From contig NZ_BMMH01000007.1 of assembly GCF_014645735.1 (NCBI RefSeq), forward strand, positions 186,001 to 250,000: a stretch of 64,000 nt of DNA, given 5' to 3'. How positions within the stretch are numbered: the first letter of the stretch is position 1; each line of letters starts with the position of its first letter. Both the position numbers and the translations under genes were made by a program. Origin of the DNA: Nocardia jinanensis. Lineage in GTDB: Bacteria; Actinomycetota; Actinomycetes; Mycobacteriales; Mycobacteriaceae. A model generated the notes under the pieces. It saw nothing but the letters and a program-made list of their open reading frames with translations. It searched no databases and was not told the origin of the DNA. This document shows, one piece after another, positions 24,586-31,953 of the stretch.

Positions 24586-25538
24586 CACGCCCCCCGCAAA
24601 CGTGGATCGAGGGCGTCGACGATCACGTCGGTGATCAGATTTACCAGCAGATAACACAGCGCGACCAGCACGATTCCGCCCTGGATCACCGGATAGTCCT
24701 TGCCGTTGACGGCATTGACGAGCTGGGTGCCGATACCGGGCCAGTTGAACACGATCTCGACGAAGAACACGCCGGTGATCAGGGTGCCGATCTCGAGCCC
24801 GGTGACATTGACGATGCTCGGTGCGATATTGCGAAAGATATTGCGGCGGTAGACCGTACGCAGCGGTACACCCTGTGACCGGAATGTGCGGACGTAGTCG
24901 GTGGCCGCCTCGCGGATAACTCCGATCCGCACGAAACGAGCCAGTACCAGCATGGAGATCAGCGCGGCCGAGACCGCGGGCAGGACCAGATGCTCGAGCA
25001 GATCCCCGAATCCGCCGCCGCCCCGCGATTGCATACCACCGACCGGGAGCCAGCCCAGCTGGAGGGAGAACACGCTGATCAGTACGAGCCCGAACCAGTA
25101 CACCGAGAGATTGCTGCCGATCTGGGCGAGCAGCATCACCGCACGGTCGATCCAGGTGCCGTGAAAGATTCCGGCCACCGCCCCGATGAGGGTGCCGAAC
25201 ACCACACAGACGAATGCCCCCGCCACGGTGAGTATCAGCGTGTTGAGGAAAGGCGGCACCAGCATGTCGAAGACCGGCGTGCCCAGCGTCAGCGACAGGC
25301 CGCCGCCGTCGGCGACGAGGTTCTTCAGCCAGACGAAGTACTGCTCCCACAGGGGCCGGTCGAGACCGTAGGTCGCGCGCAGTTCGTCGAGCTGTTCGGG
25401 GGTGAACCGCGACGCGAACTGGGCCTCCACCGGATCACCCGGGGTCAGTACCCCGAGCAGGAACGCGAGAATCGACACCAGGAACAGAATCGGCGTCACG
25501 TTGAGTACGCGGAACCCGATATGGCGCAACTGCTTCAT
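24585..25538 (-). CDS. ABC transporter permease, DppB type
   Basis: This is a 317-residue permease with about six transmembrane helices. It starts MKQLRHIGFRVLNVTPILFL, has the DppB landmark LRATYGLDRPLWEQYFVWL, the ATPase-contact loop DYVRTFRSQGVPLRTVYRRN and ends with ALDPRLRGA, a standard C-terminus. The ATG at 25538 overlaps the stop of the binding-protein gene by 4 bases. With DppC it forms the membrane channel of the importer. Confidence 0.92.
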   Translation of the reverse strand: MKQLRHIGFRVLNVTPILFLVSILAFLLGVLTPGDPVEAQFASRFTPEQLDELRATYGLDRPLWEQYFVWLKNLVADGGGLSLTLGTPVFDMLVPPFLNTLILTVAGAFVCVVFGTLIGAVAGIFHGTWIDRAVMLLAQIGSNLSVYWFGLVLISVFSLQLGWLPVGGMQSRGGGGFGDLLEHLVLPAVSAALISMLVLARFVRIGVIREAATDYVRTFRSQGVPLRTVYRRNIFRNIAPSIVNVTGLEIGTLITGVFFVEIVFNWPGIGTQLVNAVNGKDYPVIQGGIVLVALCYLLVNLITDVIVDALDPRLRGA

Positions 25539-27139
25539 CGGGAACCGGACAGCCAGACCGGTGCCAGGTCGTACCAGTTCGTGGACGCGTAGACGAAACC
25601 TTCCACGTTCGGACCGGTCGCGTAGTAGCGGTTCAGGTTGACCGCCGGGATCACCAGCGCGTTCGTGCGCAGTTTCTCCTCGGCCTGCTGCCACAGCCGG
25701 ATCCGCGTATCCGGATCGGAATTGCGCAGCGCGGTCTCGATGGCACCCGTCACCTCGGGATATTTCGCCGGATCGAGTCCGCGGTTCTTCAGGCCGTTGT
25801 ACCCGTTGTACAGCCATTCGGCATTCGTCTCACCGAACTCGTCGATGCTCAGGCCGTCACCGGGTTGCGGGTTGTAGACCCGCGCCGAATAGTTGACCCG
25901 GTCCAGGCTCACGATGTCGACCTCGACCCCGATGCCCTTCAGGTGGGCCTGCAGCCACTGCCCGAGATTCTCGTTGGCCACGTCGACGACGAGGTTGAAG
26001 CGCAGCTGTCCCGGGCCGTAACCGGCTTCGGTGAGCAGTTGCCCGGCGCGCTCCGGGTCGTAGCCGAAATCGCGGACCGCCGGATCGTAGGCCTCGTTAC
26101 CGGGCGGCAGGAACGAGTACTGCGGTGACGCGTAGCCGTTGTAGACCTCTTTCGCCAGCGCTTCGCGGTCGAGGCCGTGGATGAGCGCTTTGCGTACCCG
26201 GTCGTCTTCGAAGACGGGATTGCGGCGATTGAAGGAGAAATACACCAGTTCGGCCGCGGTGCCCGGGGGTACGTCGAATCCGGCGTTCTCCAGTGATTCC
26301 ACATCGTCGGGCGGAACGTAGCTGATCAGGTCCACTTCGCCGTTGAGCAGCGAGGCCACGCGGGTCTGATTGTTGGGGATGACGCGGAAGGTCAGCGTGT
26401 CCAGCCGGGGCCGTGGCCCCCAGTAGTTCGGGTTGCGCTGCAATACGATCCGGTCACCGATCGCGCGGGAGTCGAAGCGGTACGGCCCGGTGCCCTCGGG
26501 ATGCTGGGCGAATTCGTCGTTGCCGTACTTCTCCCAGACCGCCGGATTTCCGACGGGCACGGTGTACATCGACTGGGCGAGGATTCGCGGGAAACCGAGG
26601 AACGGTTTGTCGAAGACGAAGGTGTACGCGTGGTCGCCGGTGGGCCGGGCGTCTTCGAGATTGCCGAACCACACTTTCACCCGGCCGGCGCTCTCCTCGT
26701 CGAAGAATTCGTAGGAGCGGTCCCACACCCGGCGGACGTTCTTGTGCAACGCGGCCGCGTCGAACGGCGAGCCGTCGTGGAAGGTGACCCCCTCGCGTAG
26801 CTGGAAGGTCCAGACGCGGCCGTCGTCACTGTGGTCCCACTTCGTGGCGAGTACGGGTTGCAGTCCCGGCACGCCCGAGTTCGTGGTCAGATCTTCGCCG
26901 ACGAGGGGCTCGAAGATATGGCGTGAGACGCGGTAGGTCTCCCAGTACACCTGCCGGTGCGGGTCCAGCCCGCGCGGTTCGAGGTACAGGCCGGTGATGA
27001 ACTCGCCGCCATCGACCGGTAGGCCGTTGTCGTTCCCGCCCGAGCAGCCGGTGAGGAGTACCAGGGCGGCGATACCGATCGCCATGATCGCACTGCGCTT
27101 TTTTCTTCGCACTTCAGTCGCACACTTTCCGTCCGGCAA
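25535..27139 (-). CDS. ABC transporter substrate-binding lipoprotein, family 5
   Basis: This is a 534-residue extracellular solute-binding protein. The signal ends in the lipobox LVLLTGC, followed by a serine/glycine linker. Family-5 marks are the N-terminal LEPRGLDPHRQV, WTFQLREGVTFHDGSPFDA and FSFNRRNPVFEDDRVRKALI. It would capture the imported compound at the cell surface. First gene of a seven-gene operon that runs to 18359. The ligand cannot be read from sequence; the monooxygenases downstream suggest a sulfur- or nitrogen-containing organic molecule rather than a plain peptide. Confidence 0.9.
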   Translation of the reverse strand: MPDGKCATEVRRKKRSAIMAIGIAALVLLTGCSGGNDNGLPVDGGEFITGLYLEPRGLDPHRQVYWETYRVSRHIFEPLVGEDLTTNSGVPGLQPVLATKWDHSDDGRVWTFQLREGVTFHDGSPFDAAALHKNVRRVWDRSYEFFDEESAGRVKVWFGNLEDARPTGDHAYTFVFDKPFLGFPRILAQSMYTVPVGNPAVWEKYGNDEFAQHPEGTGPYRFDSRAIGDRIVLQRNPNYWGPRPRLDTLTFRVIPNNQTRVASLLNGEVDLISYVPPDDVESLENAGFDVPPGTAAELVYFSFNRRNPVFEDDRVRKALIHGLDREALAKEVYNGYASPQYSFLPPGNEAYDPAVRDFGYDPERAGQLLTEAGYGPGQLRFNLVVDVANENLGQWLQAHLKGIGVEVDIVSLDRVNYSARVYNPQPGDGLSIDEFGETNAEWLYNGYNGLKNRGLDPAKYPEVTGAIETALRNSDPDTRIRLWQQAEEKLRTNALVIPAVNLNRYYATGPNVEGFVYASTNWYDLAPVWLSGSR

Positions 27140-27182
27140 CGAACCCTCCGACCACGCAAGGTATCCCGGTGCGCGCCAGTGT

Positions 27183-27440
27183 TCACGGCATGAAATCAGC
27201 GCGATTCCTTTTCGGAACCGCGTCGCGGAGCCGAGCCGGCCTCGCCGTGCTGATCGATTCGAGGTCGCCGACGCCGTCTTCGAACCCGATCAGGTTCGGG
27301 CAGGTGTCGGTCAGGATGACCAGCGTTTCCGGTGTGTATTTCGCATTCGCCCGGCTGTACAGCACGACGGCCAGCGAGGTGGATTCGCAGACTGCGCGCA
27401 CATGAGCCATCAGACCACCGGCGGACTGCCGCGCGAACAA
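27183..27440 (-). pseudogene. Fragment of a 5-dehydro-4-deoxyglucarate dehydratase (DHDPS family)
   Basis: About 75 residues match the middle of KDG dehydratase / dihydrodipicolinate-synthase-family enzymes: HVRAVCESTSLAVVLYSRAN, then KYTPETL, then CPNLIGFEDGVGDLE. In active enzymes the last motif is GFKDG, whose lysine forms the Schiff base. Here codon 27279-27281 encodes glutamate, one transition away from lysine. Both ends of the gene are missing. It is a relic, without function as an enzyme. Confidence 0.7.
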
Positions 27441-27919
27441 CCCGGCCGACTTCCGGCGGCGTCAAGGATTGCTCGGCGGCCGAATGGCGGCAACTCCACC
27501 TGGTCTGCTGTCCATGTCTCCGTCGTGGATGCGGCCGGCCGGGGCTTCTGCTGAGTGTCGCTGCGATGAGCGCGAGTGCCGGCGCTGGTCAACGGTCGGT
27601 GCCGCCGTTGCGCAGGATGCCGGACCCGGGCTCGAGGGCGCTCTGCCGACTGTCTACGGCACGGTGGCGGATCCGGCCGAACTGCGCCTTTCTTTATTGG
27701 AGAATGTTATTCTCTTTTGTGTGTCTCCGGTGGCTCCCGAGGGGCTCGCCTGGATGTCGAAAGCGTTCATGATCATGCGGATACCGCATGCTCGCAGCTA
27801 TCCTTACAAAGATTGCAATACTTATTGCGCTTGACTGGATGGGGCGTTAGATTCCTTACAAGTCCTCGACATCGAGGCGGATCAGCGCTATCGGCCGGGT
27901 CGGTTGGGAGTCAGTCGGA
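27441..27919. other. Upstream region of the catabolic block, no gene seen
   Basis: Apart from the operator at 27700-27714 this stretch shows no convincing gene. The part from about 27690 to 27860 is noticeably richer in A and T than its surroundings, as expected for a promoter region of the operon that starts at 27920. The short frames on both strands are low-complexity. Confidence 0.5.
27700..27714. promoter_or_regulatory. Operator copy GAGAAT-N3-ATTCTC, site 4
   Basis: GAGAATGTTATTCTC is a perfect 6-3-6 palindrome, identical in its half-sites to site 2 at 7368. It lies about 205 bp upstream of the SMP-30-like gene in AT-rich sequence. Its presence links this operon to the acid-activation genes 18-23 kb away. 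Confidence 0.6.
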
Positions 27920-29527
27920 ATGTTGCAGCAAGGGGCCCGCTTTCAGGGCGGCCGAGCGATCGGGCTCGCGGCGGGCTGGAGTCAGCGCCGGGTCACCGCG
28001 CCCAGCAGGCTCTTCGGCGCCAACGGGTTGCGGACCGGACCCGACGGCCGGATCTATATCGCCCAGGTGACCGGTAGCCAGATCAGCGCACTCGATATCG
28101 ATACCGGTGCAATCGAAACCGTCAGCGCCAAGGGCGGCGATATCGTCGCGCCCGACGATTGCGCCTTCCATCCGGACGGCACCCTCTACGCCACCGAGGT
28201 GATGGACGGCCGGGTCAGCGCCCGGCACCTCGACGGCACCACCCGGTTGCTGCGCGCGGATCTGCCCAGCGCCAACGGCATCACGGTGTATCAGGGCCGG
28301 TTGTTCGTGAACGAGTGCCGGCCGGGTGGGCGGCTCATGGAACTCCCGCTCGACGGCGGTGCCCCCCGCATCCTGGTGGAGAGTATCGAACAGCCCAATG
28401 CCATGGAGGTCGGGCCGGACGGACTCCTCTACTACCCGGTGATGGGTACCAACGAGATCTGGCGTATCCATCCCGACGGTGGCGAACCCGAACGCGTGGC
28501 GGGCGATCTCGGAGTACCCGACTCGGTGAAGTTCGACTCGGACGGTTTCATCGTCTCCACCCAGGTGGCGTCGGGTCAGGTGCTGCGGATCAACCCGCGC
28601 AGCGGGGAGAAGACCCTGCTGGCCCAGCTGAACCCCGGCCTGGACAACTGCACGCTGGTGGACGGGCGTCTGTTCGTCTCCAACTTCACCGGTGAGATCA
28701 CCGAGATCCTCGCGGGTGGCGAAACGCGCACCACCTTGCCCGGCGGGCTGAACTGGCCGCTGGATCTGACCGTCGGCCCCGACGGCACTCTCTTCGTCGC
28801 CGACGGCACCTATTTCTATGCCGTGGGCGCGGACGGGCTGGAAACCCAGGGCATGCTCTTCAGTCCGGGCTACCCGGGATTCACCCGCGGCGTGACCGCT
28901 ACCGGGCCGGGCGAATTCGTCGTCGCCACCGCGGGTGGGCAGATCGCCCGCTGGCGGCCGGCCACCGGGGAATGCGAGTTTCTGGCCGGTGCGCAAACCC
29001 CGTTCGATCAGCTCTACGGCGTCGAGGTCGGCCCCGGCGGGCTGATCGTGACCACCGAGTTCGGCACCGGACGCGTACTGGGGGTGCACAGCGGGGGCAG
29101 CGTCGATGTGCTCGCCTCGGGGCTGCGCAAACCGCTCGGCGTGGCGTTCACCGGCGGCGGCACCCTGCTGGTGGCCGAATCCGGTGCGGGCCGGGTCGTC
29201 TCGGTCACCCCGGCCGGGGTGGACACGGTTGTCGACGGACTCGAGATTCCGCAGGGCATCCTGGTGCGCGGCTCGCAGCTGCTGGTAGTCGATTCCGGCG
29301 CCAAGAATCTGGTCTCCATCGACCTGGAGACGAAGGCGCGCGAGGTCCTGGCCTGGAACCTGCCGGTCGGCGCACCGCCGGGAGTCACACCGAAACCGCT
29401 GCTGGGTATGCCGCCGTTCTCGGGCCCGCAGGGGCCGTTCGCGGGTATCACCGCGAGCGCCGACGGCACGGTCTACCTGGCCGCCGACGCCGAGGGCAGT
29501 GTGCTCGCGTTCCGGAAGGACGGGTGA
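27920..29527 (+). CDS. SMP-30/NHL-type beta-propeller protein, possible lactonase
   Basis: This is a 535-residue protein of repeated YWTD/NHL/SMP-30-like blades: GPDGRIYIAQVTG, HPDGTLYATEV, GPDGLLYYPVMG, GPDGTLFVADGTY and others through to SADGTVYLAADAEG. It is long enough for about twice the usual SMP-30/gluconolactonase domain. Members of the family are calcium-dependent lactonases or binding proteins. In this operon, with a Baeyer-Villiger monooxygenase that would make a lactone, a lactonase role is attractive but is inference. No signal peptide is seen. First gene of the operon; the next gene follows after 7 bases. Confidence 0.75.
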   Translation: MLQQGARFQGGRAIGLAAGWSQRRVTAPSRLFGANGLRTGPDGRIYIAQVTGSQISALDIDTGAIETVSAKGGDIVAPDDCAFHPDGTLYATEVMDGRVSARHLDGTTRLLRADLPSANGITVYQGRLFVNECRPGGRLMELPLDGGAPRILVESIEQPNAMEVGPDGLLYYPVMGTNEIWRIHPDGGEPERVAGDLGVPDSVKFDSDGFIVSTQVASGQVLRINPRSGEKTLLAQLNPGLDNCTLVDGRLFVSNFTGEITEILAGGETRTTLPGGLNWPLDLTVGPDGTLFVADGTYFYAVGADGLETQGMLFSPGYPGFTRGVTATGPGEFVVATAGGQIARWRPATGECEFLAGAQTPFDQLYGVEVGPGGLIVTTEFGTGRVLGVHSGGSVDVLASGLRKPLGVAFTGGGTLLVAESGAGRVVSVTPAGVDTVVDGLEIPQGILVRGSQLLVVDSGAKNLVSIDLETKAREVLAWNLPVGAPPGVTPKPLLGMPPFSGPQGPFAGITASADGTVYLAADAEGSVLAFRKDG

Positions 29528-29534
29528 GGAATCC

Positions 29535-30383
29535 ATGACGAACGACTTCTTCGGGCTGGACGGACGCGTGGTGATCGTGTCCGGCGCGGGTGGCGGCGGG
29601 ATCGGCACCGCGGTGACCAGGCTGGTCGCCCGCGCCGGAGCCACCGTGCTCGGGGTGAGCCGGGGCGCCGAGAATCTCGCGAAGCATGTGGAACCCCTTG
29701 CGGGGGAGGGCCTGAAGGTGATTCCGGTGCAGGCCGACGCCGCCACCGACGAGGGAGTCGCGACTGTCCTGGAAGCGGCCCGGCAGGCCGAGGGCGATCT
29801 CTACGGCCTGGTGAACATCGCCGGGGGCGCCGCGCCCGCCACCTGGATGCCCGCCACCCGGGTGACGCGCGCCGACTGGCGGGCCCTGTTCCACCAGAAC
29901 CTGGAATCCATGTTCTTCATGAGCCAGGCCGTGGCCGCCGAGATCAAGGGGGAGGGCCGGACGACGGGATCCATCGTCTCGCTGTCGTCCATCAGCGGGA
30001 TGAACACCGCGCCGTTCCATATCGCCTACGGCACCGCGAAAGCGGCGCTGGTGGCGGCGACCCGCACACTCGCGGTCGAGCTGGCGCTCAGCGATATTCG
30101 GGTGAACGCCATTGCGCCCGGCGTCACCGAGACCCCCGCCTCGGGTACCTATGTGGACACCGATCCCGAACGCGACCGAACCGCCATCGCCATGGGCCGG
30201 CGCGGTCGTCCCGACGAGCAGGCCGGCGCGGTGCTGTTCCTGCTCTCCCAGCTGTCGTCCTATATCACCGGGCAGACGCTCCTGGTCGACGGCGGGCTGA
30301 ATCTGAAATGGACCCATCTGGGCGCCGACAACACCTCGCTGTTCCTGAAGGACGAGGGTTTCCGCGCCGCCATCACCAGCTGA
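29535..30383 (+). CDS. SDR family oxidoreductase
   Basis: This is a 282-residue short-chain dehydrogenase with a glycine-rich nucleotide motif GAGGGGIG near the N-terminus, NIAGG in the place of NNAG, and active-site YGTAK. The serine lies in SLSSISG. The C-terminus LVDGGLNLKW is standard. ATG 29535 is set by GAGGAA; the in-frame ATG at 29499 lies inside the previous gene. Expected to interconvert an alcohol and a ketone (or act on a cis-diol) of the pathway served by the Rieske oxygenase downstream. Confidence 0.85.
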   Translation: MTNDFFGLDGRVVIVSGAGGGGIGTAVTRLVARAGATVLGVSRGAENLAKHVEPLAGEGLKVIPVQADAATDEGVATVLEAARQAEGDLYGLVNIAGGAAPATWMPATRVTRADWRALFHQNLESMFFMSQAVAAEIKGEGRTTGSIVSLSSISGMNTAPFHIAYGTAKAALVAATRTLAVELALSDIRVNAIAPGVTETPASGTYVDTDPERDRTAIAMGRRGRPDEQAGAVLFLLSQLSSYITGQTLLVDGGLNLKWTHLGADNTSLFLKDEGFRAAITS

Positions 30384-30438
30384 CCGAAATGAACCGCACA
30401 GACACCGACTGTCCCCGCACCCGGGGTGGGAGAACGCC

Positions 30439-30477
30439 ATGAGCGAGCGTAGCGAGCGATCAATGGACACAGCCGAG
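30439..30477 (+). repeat. Direct repeat, copy 1 (39 bp)
   Basis: A 39-bp unit beginning ATGAGCGAGCGTAGCGAGCG and encoding MSERSERSMDTAE. It is repeated exactly at 30508-30546, a period of 69 bp. It lies at the very start of the Rieske oxygenase frame. Copy 1 has a good ribosome-binding sequence (GGGAG) upstream. Confidence 0.85.
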
Positions 30478-31911
30478 CCCTCGCTCGTGCCGGAGCGAAG
30501 CGGAGGCATGAGCGAGCGTAGCGAGCGATCAATGGACACAGCCGAGACCGTCGACGATATCGCCACGAACACCGAACCGCTGTCCGCGCCGATGACGATC
30601 GGAGTGGAGGCCTATCTCAGTCCCGACTATGTGAAGGCCGAACGCGACAAACTGTGGCGCAAGGTCTGGCAGCAGGTCGGGCGGGTCGAGGAGGTCCCCC
30701 GGGTGGGCGACTACCTCACCTACGAGATCCTCGACGATTCACTGATCATCGTGCGCACAGCTCCGGACAAGATCCGGGCCTACCACAATGTGTGCGCCCA
30801 CCGCGGCCGCCGGTTGGTCGACACTCCACCGGGTGAGCGCAACGCCAAGGGGCAGAAGAAACAGTTCGTCTGTGGATTCCACGGCTGGCGCTACGACCTC
30901 GAGGGCCGCAACACCTTCGTGCCCGAACGCGCGGACTGGCCGTGCGGTCTCACCGAGGGCCGGGACGGACTCGTCGATGTGCACGTCGACACCTGGGGCG
31001 GCTGGATCTTCGTCCACCTGGACCCGAATCCGGCCGAAACCCTGCGCGAATACCTGGAACCCGCGGCCACATTGCTCAATCCGTTCCAGCTGGAGAACAT
31101 GCGCTACCGGTGGCGGCGGTGGCTGGTGTTCGACTGCAACTGGAAGGTCGCGCTCGAGGCCTTCATGGAGACCTACCACGTCCCCTACACCCATCCGGAG
31201 TTCATGAACTTCGGCATGTTCCTGGGCTGGGCGCGGGCCCAGGGTAAACACAGCAATATCGGCTACGACGCGCCGAAGGGCCAGGAGGAGAGCCAGGGCA
31301 AGATCCGCCTCGGCCACGGCCCCGACGCCCGGAAATCCACCATCGAACTACAGAACTTCACCTGGGAGAACGCCAACACCAACACCACCTGGACCATGGT
31401 GGAGGCGGCGCGTCGGCTCGTCGACGAACTGCCCGAGGGCACTCCGGGGCCGGAGGTGATGGCGCACTGGCTGGCGTCGGCGCGGGCCGACGACGAGAAG
31501 CGCGGGGTCGTCTGGCCGACCGTCACCCCGGCCGATGTCGCGGCGGCCGGTACGGCCTGGCAGATCTTCCCGAACTTCCAGATCGGGCACGCGGTGAACA
31601 ATATGCTCTGCTACAGCGCGCGTCCCTACGGCTACGACCCGGATAAATGCATTTTCGAGGCGGCGGTCTACGAGCTGTTCCCCGAGGGCGAGGCGCCGGA
31701 AACGGAGTGGATCCATACTCCGGAGGGCGATCCGGCCTGGCGGACGGTCCTGCCGCAGGACTTCGACAATATGGCCGCGGTGCAGCAGGGCATGAAGACC
31801 CTGGGCTTCTCCGGTCCGAAACCGAATCCTTATCGCGAGCGCAGTGTCGTGAACCTGCACCACAACCTCGCGAAGTACATGGGCACCGGCGCACCGCGTG
31901 ACCTCACCTGA
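30439..31911 (+). CDS. Rieske non-heme iron oxygenase, alpha subunit
   Basis: This is a 490-residue ring-hydroxylating-oxygenase large subunit. The Rieske [2Fe-2S] site is C-A-H-R-G (Cys119, His121) and C-G-F-H-G-W (Cys145, His148). The catalytic iron is held by the motif ETYHVPYTH (His247, His252), with an aspartate expected in the C-terminal helix (DFDNMAAV). No beta subunit, ferredoxin or reductase gene is nearby, so it is probably an alpha-only enzyme that borrows electron carriers. The first 36 residues come from a duplicated 39-bp repeat (MSERSERSMDTAE twice). The start could be either repeat ATG; the first has the better ribosome-binding site. Confidence 0.9.
   Translation: MSERSERSMDTAEPSLVPERSGGMSERSERSMDTAETVDDIATNTEPLSAPMTIGVEAYLSPDYVKAERDKLWRKVWQQVGRVEEVPRVGDYLTYEILDDSLIIVRTAPDKIRAYHNVCAHRGRRLVDTPPGERNAKGQKKQFVCGFHGWRYDLEGRNTFVPERADWPCGLTEGRDGLVDVHVDTWGGWIFVHLDPNPAETLREYLEPAATLLNPFQLENMRYRWRRWLVFDCNWKVALEAFMETYHVPYTHPEFMNFGMFLGWARAQGKHSNIGYDAPKGQEESQGKIRLGHGPDARKSTIELQNFTWENANTNTTWTMVEAARRLVDELPEGTPGPEVMAHWLASARADDEKRGVVWPTVTPADVAAAGTAWQIFPNFQIGHAVNNMLCYSARPYGYDPDKCIFEAAVYELFPEGEAPETEWIHTPEGDPAWRTVLPQDFDNMAAVQQGMKTLGFSGPKPNPYRERSVVNLHHNLAKYMGTGAPRDLT
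30508..30546 (+). repeat. Direct repeat, copy 2 (39 bp)
   Basis: Exact second copy of the 39-bp unit at 30439. The 30 bases between the copies (30478-30507) contain CTCGCTCGTGCCGGAGCGAA, whose CTCGCTCG can pair with the CGAGCGAG-like parts of the repeats. This suggests a mobile or recombination-prone repeat rather than a conserved protein segment. Confidence 0.85.
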
Positions 31912-31953
31912 CTCCGGCGCCGCCGGCCCGATCCACCCCACCGAGGAATCCGA

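Noticed and set aside
27911..29746. Minus-strand frame of 611 codons opposite the SMP-30-like gene
   Set aside because: The plus strand has regular propeller blades and a good operon context. The minus translation has no recognisable motif.
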